A stretch of 64,000 nucleotides of DNA from Bradyrhizobium sp. CB82 (lineage in GTDB: Bacteria > Pseudomonadota > Alphaproteobacteria > Rhizobiales > Xanthobacteraceae), in NCBI RefSeq assembly GCF_029714405.1, contig NZ_CP121651.1, forward strand, positions 836,294 through 900,293, read 5' to 3'. Under the pieces are notes generated by a model that saw nothing but the letters and a program-made list of their open reading frames with translations, searched no databases and had not been told where the DNA came from. Positions 17,313-25,614 of this stretch are shown piece after piece (position 1 is the stretch's first letter; every line of letters begins with the position of its first letter). A program made the translations under genes and the position numbers.

Positions 17313-18374
17313 ATGGACATGCCGACCTCCGACGAGAACATTCAAGCGACGTCCGACGCTCCTAGCGAAGGACGCAACATGAGCCCGCGCAGTGCGACGC
17401 GAGCGCCTGCCATCATTGTCGGCATCGTTGCGGCCGTCGTTGCGGCACTATCTATCTTCTATCTGCTACGGCCGGAACCGCTGCTGGTGCAGGGCGAAGC
17501 CGATGCAACGCGACTGGACATCGCGGCGCGTGTCGATGGCAGGGTCAAGGAGATACCCGTCCAACGCGGCCAGAACGTTCCTGCGAGCGCAGTCCTGGTG
17601 CGGATCGACAATCCCGAGACAGTGGCCAAACACGAGCAGATGCGAGCGGCAAAGGCTGTTGCGGATGCCCAACTCGCCAACGTCCTGGTCGGAACGCGCG
17701 TCGAGACCATCGCCGCGCGCAAGGCGGAAATGGAGCGCGCGCAGGCAGCGCTGGTGCTGGCTCAGAAGACCTTCGACCGCACGCATACCCTGACCGAGCA
17801 AGGCAATGCGCCGCAAGCCCGCCTCGACCAAGTGACCGATGCGCTGCATGAAAGCGAGCGCGCAGTCGACCAAGCGAAGTCGGCCTACGAGCAGGCGGTC
17901 AACGGCTACACGAAAGAAGAACGGGCGATCGCGAAGGCCAATGTCGAGAAGGCCGATGCCGATATCCAAGGCGTCCAGTCCGTCATCGATCAACTTGTTG
18001 TCTACGCTCCGGTCGCTTCCCAGGTCTACCAGCGCAATATCGAGCCTGGTGAGTATGTATCCCCGGGCGTGCCGCTCGTGACATTAATCGATCTCGCCGA
18101 CGTCTGGATTCATTTCGACCTTCGCGAGGATCTCGTCAAAGGCCTCAAGGTCGGTGACCACTTCGACGTGCGGGTGCCCGCCCTCAACGATCGACGCGTC
18201 ACGGTCGAGGTCAAGCTCATCGCAACCAAGGGCGAATATGCAAGCTGGCGCGCCACGCGTGCGTCCGGCGATTTCGATTTGCGGACGTTTTCGATCCGCG
18301 CCTACCCGGTCCAGCCGGTACCCGAGCTCAGGCCTGGAATGAGCGCCTATCTTGACTGGCGGTCGCGGCAATGA
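17313..18374 (+). CDS. HlyD / membrane fusion protein of an efflux system
   Basis: A 353-aa periplasmic adaptor. One membrane helix (about 32-52) anchors it in the inner membrane. A lipoyl-like half (ADATRLDIAARVDGRVKEI), a long coiled-coil hairpin rich in Ala/Glu/Gln (about 100-210) and a beta-barrel (VVYAPVASQVYQRNIEPGEY) follow, in the standard order. The stop overlaps the start of the permease gene by 4 bp, so the two are translationally coupled. It should link the permease to an outer-membrane channel not present here. Confidence 0.85.
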   Translation: MDMPTSDENIQATSDAPSEGRNMSPRSATRAPAIIVGIVAAVVAALSIFYLLRPEPLLVQGEADATRLDIAARVDGRVKEIPVQRGQNVPASAVLVRIDNPETVAKHEQMRAAKAVADAQLANVLVGTRVETIAARKAEMERAQAALVLAQKTFDRTHTLTEQGNAPQARLDQVTDALHESERAVDQAKSAYEQAVNGYTKEERAIAKANVEKADADIQGVQSVIDQLVVYAPVASQVYQRNIEPGEYVSPGVPLVTLIDLADVWIHFDLREDLVKGLKVGDHFDVRVPALNDRRVTVEVKLIATKGEYASWRATRASGDFDLRTFSIRAYPVQPVPELRPGMSAYLDWRSRQ

Positions 18375-20701
18375 CATCGGCGCCAAAGCCCGGATTCCTG
18401 CTGGTCGCGCGCCGCGAGTGCCGCTGGCTGTTTCACGATCGCGTCGCGCTGCTCCTGATCTTCGGCGTGCCCCTCTTTGCGTTCGTGGTTCTCACGACCG
18501 TCTTCAGTCACCCGGTCATTCGCGGGCTCGGGGTGACAGTCGTCGACGAGGACAAGTCGGACGCCTCGCGTGCCCTCGCGGAATATGTCGCGGCGTCTCC
18601 GAGCCTGAAGATCGTCGACCGCTCCGGCACACTCTCCACGGCCGTGCAGGACATACGCTCCGGCAGATCGATTTCGGCCGTCTATATCCCGCCGAATTTC
18701 GAGCGCGACCTGCAGGCCGCGCGCCGCCCGCAGGTCGTCGGTTTCTACAACCAGCAGTTCCTGACCCCGTCCGGCATCGCGTCTTCGGGCCTGAGCGATT
18801 CGCTCTCCGCCGCGGCGGCCGTGGCCGCGCCCGCCAGCCGCGCTGCGCCTGCACCGGCGTCCTTGGGAACGCTCAAGGCGGAGACCATGGCGCTGGTCAA
18901 TCCGCAGAAGAACTATGCGCAGTTTCTGCTGCGCGCCCTGCTGCCGACCATCATTCATGTCGTGATCACGCTTGCCGCCGGCTATTCGGTCGGCTCCGAA
19001 TTCCGCCGCCGCGACGCGCGAGCCTGGCTCGAGAGCGCCGGCGGAGATCCGCTCGTCGCGCTGGCCGGTAAGCTCGCGCCGCTGTTCTGCATCTTCTTTC
19101 TGATCATGCTGGCCGAGCCGCTATTCCTCGAGGGTGTGCTTGAAATCCCCTTCAAGGGCGACCTGCCGTTGATGATCGCCGCGGCCTCGCTGCTGATCAT
19201 TGCCTATCTGTCGCTTGGCGCCCTGCTCCAGCTTCTGGTCGGTGACCTCGCGACCGGTCTGGGACTTGCAGGTCTCATCGCCTCTCCTGCATTCGGCTAC
19301 GCCGGCGTCGGCTTTCCCACCATCGGCATGAATGCCTTTGCGCAGACCTGGAGCGCGATCCTGCCGCTGCGCTGGTACATGGCTGTCCTGCTGGGACAAG
19401 CGGCGCGGGGATTGCCGATCGCGGATTCCGCCGTTCCCTTCGCGGCGCTTGCGGGCCTGGCGTCGCTCTTTGCCGGCCTCGCGCTGCTGCGCATGGCGAG
19501 CCTCACGCGCAGGGGCTGGTTTGCGACAAAGCGGCCTGCCGAGCCATCGGATGCCAGCCACACATCGCGCGGCATCGGCGGCGCCTTCACGGCGGAGTGG
19601 CGGCGGGTGCTGGGAACGCGGAGCGCCTTCAGCCTCCTGTTTCTCGCTCCCCTGGTCTACGGCATCTATTATCCGCAACCCTATCTGAACCAGATTCTTC
19701 GCAAGCTTCCCATCGCAGTCGTCGACAATGACCTGAGCGACCTCAGCCGGCAGATCGTCGAGACGCTGGATGCGAGCGGCGCATTGAGCGTGACGGTTCG
19801 CGCCCGAACGCTTGCCGAAGCCCGAAGCGCAATCGATCGCGGGCAGGCCTTTGCGGCCATAGAGATTCCGCCCAACACCGAGCGCGATGTGCTCAAGGGC
19901 ATCACCGCCCACATCCCGGTCTACGCCGATGCAACCTATCTGTTCATCTTCAGATCGAGCGCCAGCGGCGTCGCCACCGCGATCGGAACGTTGACGTCCG
20001 AGCTGGTTTCGCGCGGGGCGCGTTCGGACGGAAGCCTCGTGAAGGCCAAGCTGGCGACGTCGAGCCCGGCAGACGTTCTGCTCCAGCCGATCTTCAACCC
20101 GGTGGGCGGTTATGCGAGCTACGTCGTTCCGGCGGCATTCATTCTGATCCTGCAGCAAACCCTGCTGATCGGCGCGGCGATGTTGACCGGCACTGCGCTG
20201 GCTGCGGGAGGCGGAGCGTTTGCCGGCGTTCTTGGCCGCGGCATCGCTCATCTGACCATCTACCTTCCCGCGCTCGCGCTCTATGTCATCGTGCTGCCGC
20301 GCATCTACGGCTTTTCGGCGCTCGGTCATCTTCCGCAAATTCTCGCGCTCGCGAGCGTCTTTCTGCTGGCGACGAGCTTCATGGGACAGGCCGTTGGGGC
20401 CTGGTTCACGCGGCCGGAAAACGCAACCATTCTCCTGCTGGCGACGAGCCTGCCGCAGTTCTTCATGGCCGGCTTTGCGTGGCCGCGCGAAGCGATCCCG
20501 GACGTCGCCCTTGCGTTCGGCCGGCTATTCCCGGCCGATTCCGCGATCGACGGCCTCGTGCGCATCAACCAGCTAGGGGCCGGCATCTGGGAGGTCGCGC
20601 ATGACTGGCTGGCATTGTGGTGCCTGGCGCTCGGCTATTTTGCGCTCGCGGTGATCTCGGCATTTGCCGTCAGGAGGAGACAGGGACATGCCCAACCTTA
20701 G
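18371..20701 (+). CDS. ABC-2 type permease, two permease units fused in one chain
   Basis: A 776-aa membrane protein made of two homologous halves. Each starts with a membrane helix, then a large extracytoplasmic domain, then five or so helices. The repeat is clear at VVDEDKSDASRALAEY (about 57-72) and VVDNDLSDLSRQIVET (about 450-465), and again at IPPNFERD and IPPNTERD. Typical YbhS/YbhR or YhhJ permeases have one unit of about 370 aa. No ATP-binding subunit is encoded beside it, which is odd for an ABC-2 exporter. It is flanked by two HlyD genes. Substrate unknown; a drug or envelope lipid is possible. Confidence 0.82.
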   Translation: MTSAPKPGFLLVARRECRWLFHDRVALLLIFGVPLFAFVVLTTVFSHPVIRGLGVTVVDEDKSDASRALAEYVAASPSLKIVDRSGTLSTAVQDIRSGRSISAVYIPPNFERDLQAARRPQVVGFYNQQFLTPSGIASSGLSDSLSAAAAVAAPASRAAPAPASLGTLKAETMALVNPQKNYAQFLLRALLPTIIHVVITLAAGYSVGSEFRRRDARAWLESAGGDPLVALAGKLAPLFCIFFLIMLAEPLFLEGVLEIPFKGDLPLMIAAASLLIIAYLSLGALLQLLVGDLATGLGLAGLIASPAFGYAGVGFPTIGMNAFAQTWSAILPLRWYMAVLLGQAARGLPIADSAVPFAALAGLASLFAGLALLRMASLTRRGWFATKRPAEPSDASHTSRGIGGAFTAEWRRVLGTRSAFSLLFLAPLVYGIYYPQPYLNQILRKLPIAVVDNDLSDLSRQIVETLDASGALSVTVRARTLAEARSAIDRGQAFAAIEIPPNTERDVLKGITAHIPVYADATYLFIFRSSASGVATAIGTLTSELVSRGARSDGSLVKAKLATSSPADVLLQPIFNPVGGYASYVVPAAFILILQQTLLIGAAMLTGTALAAGGGAFAGVLGRGIAHLTIYLPALALYVIVLPRIYGFSALGHLPQILALASVFLLATSFMGQAVGAWFTRPENATILLLATSLPQFFMAGFAWPREAIPDVALAFGRLFPADSAIDGLVRINQLGAGIWEVAHDWLALWCLALGYFALAVISAFAVRRRQGHAQP

Positions 20702-21662
20702 ACCTGCCGCCTTCGTCGCCATTCCGATCGCGCTGGTCGCGGCAGGCGCGTTACTCTACGTCACGCGCCATTCGACACCGCCCGCAGCCATCGTCGGCGT
20801 CGTGCGTGCGACCCAGGTCAGGGTCGAGCCGGAGGTCAACGGCCAGCTCGTCTCGATCGCGGTCGAGAAGGGTGCCTCCGTGAAGGCCGGCGACGTCGTG
20901 GCACGGCTTTCAGCGGTGGAGTTGACGGCGCAGGCGGACCAGGCACGGGCTGCGCTCGGCTCCGCCGTCGCAAGCCGCAACAACGTCTATGCCGGCGTGC
21001 GCCGCGAACAGGTCGAATCCCTGAAGGCCGCCATCGCCAAGGCAGGCGCCCGCCTCGACTATGTGCAGGCCCAGCTCACGCGGACCAGCACGCTCGCACG
21101 GCAAAGCTTCGAATCGCAGCAGTCGCTCGACCAGGCAGAAAACGACGTGGCGGCCGCACGTGCCGACGTTGCCGAGGCCCAAGCCAATTACGATGCGGCG
21201 GTGGCGGGTCCGACCCGAGAGGAGCGCGCCGTTGCGGATGCGCAGGTGCAGGCCGCGACCGCTGCCGTCGCCGTGCTCGAGCGCCGGCTCGACAAGATGG
21301 TGCTGCGTGCCCCGGCCGACGGCACGGTCAGCGTCATCGCCGCCGAGGTGGGCGAGAATGTTCGCGCCGGACAGCCGATCCTGATGGTCGAGGCCGCGGG
21401 CCGACAATGGCTCTCATTCAACGTGCGCGAAGATCACCTCGTTCGTCTTGCCATGGGAGACACGGTCGGCGTGAAGCAGAACGGCACCGATGGCGCGACC
21501 AAAGCCGTCCTCACAGAGCTGCGGCCGCTGGGCGTCTTCGCCACCTGGCAGGCCGAGCGTGTCATCGGCGACCACGACCGTAACACGCTTCGCTTGCGTC
21601 TCGACCCGGAGAAAGAGGCATCGGGCCTCGAACCAGGCATGACTGTGTGGATTGCGCGTTAG
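20688..21662 (+). CDS. second HlyD / membrane fusion protein
   Basis: A 324-aa adaptor with one N-terminal membrane helix (about 7-25), a biotinyl-lipoyl-like segment (PEVNGQLVSIAVEKGASVKAGD), a coiled-coil hairpin (about 75-190) and a beta-barrel (LRAPADGTVSVIAAEVGENV). ATG 20688 overlaps the permease gene end by 14 bp and has AGGAGGAG upstream. It differs clearly in sequence from the first HlyD, so the double permease may use two distinct adaptors. Confidence 0.85.
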   Translation: MPNLRPAAFVAIPIALVAAGALLYVTRHSTPPAAIVGVVRATQVRVEPEVNGQLVSIAVEKGASVKAGDVVARLSAVELTAQADQARAALGSAVASRNNVYAGVRREQVESLKAAIAKAGARLDYVQAQLTRTSTLARQSFESQQSLDQAENDVAAARADVAEAQANYDAAVAGPTREERAVADAQVQAATAAVAVLERRLDKMVLRAPADGTVSVIAAEVGENVRAGQPILMVEAAGRQWLSFNVREDHLVRLAMGDTVGVKQNGTDGATKAVLTELRPLGVFATWQAERVIGDHDRNTLRLRLDPEKEASGLEPGMTVWIAR

Positions 21663-22273
21663 CTGCAGAGCGTTATTGATCCTCGCCGTACCGGCCCAAT
21701 ACGTGGATGTGATACTTTCAACGCAGATCGGATCCTTGAATTGAATTTGGCAATGTGACCGTTGCTACCAGCGGCCTCATGTTAGGAGCCAATAGTTGCC
21801 GGATATGAATGCGGCAGAAATTGAGAAACTAACCTGCCATCGCCGTCATCACCGGGCACGCCATTGGATGAGCCGCCAGCAGCGGGAAGTACGCGCAAGA
21901 CGCTAAGCTTTGAGGTATTTGATGATCTGTCGTAGCAATATTCAATAGCCGACAGATTGATACAAGACGCGCTGACCTGCGAAATGCGAACGCTCACTGT
22001 GCAGCTGGACACGCCGCTGAACGAGCCGCGTCATCTAAGTAATCTGTCGGCCCCAGGGCTTCCCGCAAATCATGAGATGCCGCTGCAGCGGGCATGCAAA
22101 AACGCCGAATAGGTCCAATCTGGTCACTATTTGTAAGAAACGTTAGGTTTCGCGAATTTTGCCTGCCTCAAACTCGAATTGTACCTATGCCTACCTCAAA
22201 CCAGCGTGTGCGGCGGGAAGCATTACACCGCGAACCCCGTAGCGCACGACGAAACCCTCGAACGGATGGAGTG
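21663..22273. other. 611-bp intergenic stretch without a recognised gene
   Basis: The base composition is more AT-rich than the flanks. No start codon opens a believable gene on either strand, and no hairpin terminator was seen after the HlyD gene. The right part should hold the promoter of the AraC gene at 22274. Confidence 0.4.
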
Positions 22274-23179
22274 ATGACAGAAGCTTATGGACAACGACTT
22301 GGCGAGCGATTCCGAGTCGAAACCGCACCGGCAATGGTTACCCGGGCATGTCGCAAAGGTGAGATGGCCGTCACTGAACTTCGATGTGATAACCCGCCGT
22401 CGGAAATGAGCGCTTCGATTCGGCAGGAGGATGCTTTTCTCCTCACTTTGCACCTCCGCGATGTTCCTGGTCGTGTATATTGTGAGGGTGGCCGACGAGC
22501 GCCGGTGTGCGACGTGCGGGCTGGCGAGACTTGTCTCCAGGACCTGAAGCGAGATCCCACCGTCCTCCTCGACAAGCCCTATCACTCTCTGGTTTTTTAT
22601 CTGCCGCGTGCGGTGCTGGATGCGATCGCTGACGAGGCCAACTCGCCGCGAATTCGTGATCTGAGCTATAAACCCGGAGCGGGCGTCAACGACGCTACAA
22701 TATCGAGCCTCGGGAGGCTGCTGCTGCCTGCCCTCGGCCAACCCGACCAAGCTAACCGGTTGTTTCTCGACCACGTCCTGCTGGCGTTCGGGGTGCATGT
22801 CGCTCAAACCTATGGAGGCATGCGGCCAGTGTCGCGGCTTCGGCAGAGTGGGCTCGCACCATGGCGGGAGCGACGCGCGAAGGAAATTCTGCGCGCCAAC
22901 CTCGAGGGCGGAGTGTCGGTGAAGGATCTGGCGCGGGAATGCGGGTTATCAACTGCCCATTTTGCGCGCGCGTTTCGCGTTTCCGTAGGAGTGACGCCGC
23001 ACAACTGGCTAGTTGAGCAGCGCATCGAGCTATCCAAAAAAAAGCTGCGCGATGACCGGTTGCCGCTCGCCGATGTGGCAGCGGAGTGCGGCTTCAGCGA
23101 TCAAAGTCATTTCTCGCGACACTTCAGCCGCATTGTTGGCGCAAGTCCAGGCGCATGGCGTCAGGCGGCCAAGGAATAG
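22274..23179 (+). CDS. AraC family transcriptional regulator
   Basis: A 301-aa regulator. The C-terminal 100 residues carry two helix-turn-helix motifs (VKDLARECGLSTAHFARAF and LADVAAECGFSDQSHFSRHF) and the usual PHNWLVEQRI linker. The N-terminal 190 residues are the sensing part and are not assignable to a known ligand class. The start is the ATG at 22274; an upstream in-frame ATG at 22094 lies in AT-rich DNA and looks non-coding. It may regulate the efflux operon to its left, which lies in the same direction. Confidence 0.87.
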   Translation: MTEAYGQRLGERFRVETAPAMVTRACRKGEMAVTELRCDNPPSEMSASIRQEDAFLLTLHLRDVPGRVYCEGGRRAPVCDVRAGETCLQDLKRDPTVLLDKPYHSLVFYLPRAVLDAIADEANSPRIRDLSYKPGAGVNDATISSLGRLLLPALGQPDQANRLFLDHVLLAFGVHVAQTYGGMRPVSRLRQSGLAPWRERRAKEILRANLEGGVSVKDLARECGLSTAHFARAFRVSVGVTPHNWLVEQRIELSKKKLRDDRLPLADVAAECGFSDQSHFSRHFSRIVGASPGAWRQAAKE

Positions 23180-23670
23180 CGCGGACAACGTAAGCTATAC
23201 CCAGCCGCCCACCAAGAACCGTGCTATTCCAATTTCTGCAACGATGTCATCGAAGATGTAATGGCGTCGTCGGTCAGGAAACAGTGTCGCCCGGATTCCA
23301 AATAGGGAGGCCATGACCGCCGAATGAGCTGCTCGCAGGGGGCCTGAAGCCCCGGCGAGCAGCAGCCACTTCCGGCTGATCGAGGCATTCCCGCGCTTGA
23401 CGGCGCCTGCAGCCTCTGCGCATTGCCTCTTACAACCGCGCTCTCGCGCGCATAGCAACGTCGCCCCTGACCCGACGCGCGCGCTCAAGCGGAGCGGGCC
23501 GCCGTAGCGGCTGCAGGCAGTAATGCCCAATTCCTACCACCGGATTAACCATACTGTCGCGGCAAGGCTGGTATCTCGTCGCACGCATAAGCATATTTGG
23601 AAGCGGCTGCCGCCCGGTGGTGGAACACCGAACGACAGCCTGACCACAAACCGATTGTAAGGAATCGATC

Positions 23671-23835
23671 ATGGCTAACCTTGACTATAGCGCCGATTCG
23701 GCGCCTCTGCCCCATCCCTCTCTGGTGTTTCAGGCTCGGTCCAATTTGACCGACGTCGGCAGCGCACCCACCGCCAACCCGGTGGCCCTGGCGACCGACA
23801 CGACCTGCCCCATCACCCAGCTGTTCATCGGCTAG
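23671..23835 (+). CDS. possible small protein, 54 aa
   Basis: ATG 23671 with AAGGA 8 nt upstream opens a 54-codon frame with alphaproteobacterial-style codon use. The product is acidic to neutral, Pro/Ala-rich, with no signal peptide or membrane helix (MANLDYSADSAPLP at the start, CPITQLFIG at the end). No family recognised. It is the best candidate in the 0.9-kb gap between the AraC gene and the cargo cluster. Confidence 0.35.
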   Translation: MANLDYSADSAPLPHPSLVFQARSNLTDVGSAPTANPVALATDTTCPITQLFIG

Positions 23836-23860
23836 ACCAGATCGCGCGGCCCGACGTCGT

Positions 23861-24001
23861 GTGACGCAGTTGCGCCACATGGACCGATCGATCGGTTTCG
23901 TCACGTACCTGCGGCTCGCAGATGCCGAGCGTCTGCTCTCGCCGCAGCTCGAAGACGCAAATCGAAAAGCCGATGATGCCGAACACCTTTCATTGCGATG
24001 A
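23861..24001 (+). CDS. possible small protein, 46 aa
   Basis: A GTG-started frame of 46 codons, ending at TGA 23999-24001, with a helical, charged product (FVTYLRLADAERLLSPQLED). Start codon and ribosome site are weak, and the call rests only on codon use. It lies 26 bp after the 54-aa frame. The rest of 23180-24086 shows no gene. Confidence 0.2.
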   Translation: MTQLRHMDRSIGFVTYLRLADAERLLSPQLEDANRKADDAEHLSLR

Positions 24002-24086
24002 TCCGCAGTGAAGGCGCGACGGCTCAAAGGTCCGGTCTAGTTTAACGACGTTGGCTTCGTGATCTCTCAACCCAGAGAGATACACA

Positions 24087-25031
24087 ATGTCCTATTTCTT
24101 CAACAACACCTCCGCGCAGCCCGCCTGCACCAGCAACATCCACCGTCCGATGGGCGGCATCGCCGGCCTTCGGGAGGTCCACGACGACGTCGGTCGCCTC
24201 ACCGTCTCGGCCTTCCCGTTCGCGATGGTGAAAGACATCTCGCTCACTCTCGCCGCTATGCCGGCCTGCTACATCCTTGCGGATCATGCGACGGCCTATA
24301 TCGGCGAGACCGGCAACGCCGGTCGCAGGCTCGGCGAGCATTCCGGCGATCCGTCGAAGGCGTTCGCCCGCGAGGTCTACGTCATCTCGGGTTACCAACG
24401 CGCCTGGTTCGACAAGACGGCGGCCGTCTACCTGCAGTTCCGTCTCACGCAAATCGCCGAGCAGGCCGGTTTGGTCGACATCATGAAGGGGACGAACCCG
24501 CAAGTGCTGGAGCTTCCCAACCACAAGCGCGCCTCGCTCGACCACTTCGTCGAGCACGGCGAGCGCCTCCTGTTCGACGCCGGATGTCGTGTGCTGCGCA
24601 GCAACTTCGCGAGCCAGCGCCGCAAGGCGGAAGCAGTCGATACCGATATGGCGATCGGGCCGGAAGACACCGGACCGATGCAGATCGACGTGACGGGCTT
24701 GCCCCCGCTCGGTAGTGAACTCGAGCTCGCCTATGGCGACCTCTGGGCTCGGGGCTACCCGGTCCGCGACGGTTTTGTAGTGACGGCCGGTTCGGAGGTG
24801 CGCAGCCTCGTGAACCCGAGCGTCAACCCGATCTTGCGCACCCGCCGGGCCGAACTCGCCGCGGCCGACGCGCTGGCCATTATCCCTGGCATTGAGGATC
24901 GGGCGCGCCTCCGCGTGGCCGTCTGCTTTCCGTCGGCTGCCATCGCGGCGAAGGTCGTGACCGGCGCGCATGTGAGCAGCGGCAAGTGGGTCAATCGCCG
25001 CTATCCCGAGCCGATCTTGATCGCGGGCTGA
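24087..25031 (+). CDS. GIY-YIG nuclease-fold protein with C-terminal DUF4357
   Basis: A 314-aa protein. Residues 60-90 contain a GIY-YIG core (CYIL then AYIGETGNAGRRLGEH), with the motif tyrosines at 62 and 71 and an Arg pair at 80-81. The first motif is CYI rather than GIY. The C-terminal 90 residues (DGFVVTAGSEVR, then FPSAAIAAKVVTGAHVSSGKWV) fit the DUF4357 domain often fused to GIY-YIG nucleases and restriction-type proteins. It opens a four-gene plus-strand cluster, followed after 10 bp by the next gene. DNA cleavage is expected from the family, not shown. Confidence 0.75.
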   Translation: MSYFFNNTSAQPACTSNIHRPMGGIAGLREVHDDVGRLTVSAFPFAMVKDISLTLAAMPACYILADHATAYIGETGNAGRRLGEHSGDPSKAFAREVYVISGYQRAWFDKTAAVYLQFRLTQIAEQAGLVDIMKGTNPQVLELPNHKRASLDHFVEHGERLLFDAGCRVLRSNFASQRRKAEAVDTDMAIGPEDTGPMQIDVTGLPPLGSELELAYGDLWARGYPVRDGFVVTAGSEVRSLVNPSVNPILRTRRAELAAADALAIIPGIEDRARLRVAVCFPSAAIAAKVVTGAHVSSGKWVNRRYPEPILIAG

Positions 25032-25041
25032 GGGATCAATC

Positions 25042-25614
25042 ATGTCGAACAAAATGGAAATGCCGGCGCGCAAGCGCCGGCATCGGGGCCTCGCTGACCC
25101 GATCGGCAATGCTCCCGATCTTGCCCGGCAGATCTCCGGGCCGGCCACTTCCGGGCGGCCTTTCGCCGCTCAGGACTTCTCCCCACTCGCGTGGTGGCGG
25201 ACCTTGCCATCCTATCTCCTCCGCGATGCTGAGCATCTGCTGCTGATCGACACGCTTGACACCATCTGCGTGATGGACCGGCACGACGATTTTGCTGCGG
25301 CGCTGCGCGGTGACGCCGCAACAGCGGTCGGGGTGGCGTTCTCGCTGCTGCCCATCCACGAGGTGACGCTGACGGTCGACATCGCCATGACGGCGCTGCT
25401 GCGCTGCGCCCTCGCCGGCGACGCGACAGCCACTCTGGTCCTCGCGAGTATCCTTCACCGCGTTAAACTCAACCATTCCCTCGCAACCGAGTTGTCGGCC
25501 TCCTGGCAAACGCGTCTTGGCCGCGAGATTCGCCCGGGCGGGCTCCGGCGCCCCGGATTCTGCAACGGCTTGATGGTGGATGTTGTCAACGGCCAAGCGG
25601 AGGACCGAGCATGA
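25042..25614 (+). CDS. unknown protein of the AAA+/DUF2130 cluster
   Basis: A 190-aa protein with a basic N-terminus (ARKRRHRG) and a helical, Ala/Leu-rich body. No signal peptide, no clear membrane helix, no recognised domain. Its stop overlaps the AAA+ gene start (ATGA), so it is made together with that ATPase and may be its partner or adaptor. Confidence 0.65.
   Translation: MSNKMEMPARKRRHRGLADPIGNAPDLARQISGPATSGRPFAAQDFSPLAWWRTLPSYLLRDAEHLLLIDTLDTICVMDRHDDFAAALRGDAATAVGVAFSLLPIHEVTLTVDIAMTALLRCALAGDATATLVLASILHRVKLNHSLATELSASWQTRLGREIRPGGLRRPGFCNGLMVDVVNGQAEDRA

Noticed and set aside
23545..24027. A 160-codon minus-strand frame in the gap before the cargo cluster
   Set aside because: Ser/Arg-rich, no family, and opposite to the small plus-strand frames; looks like chance.
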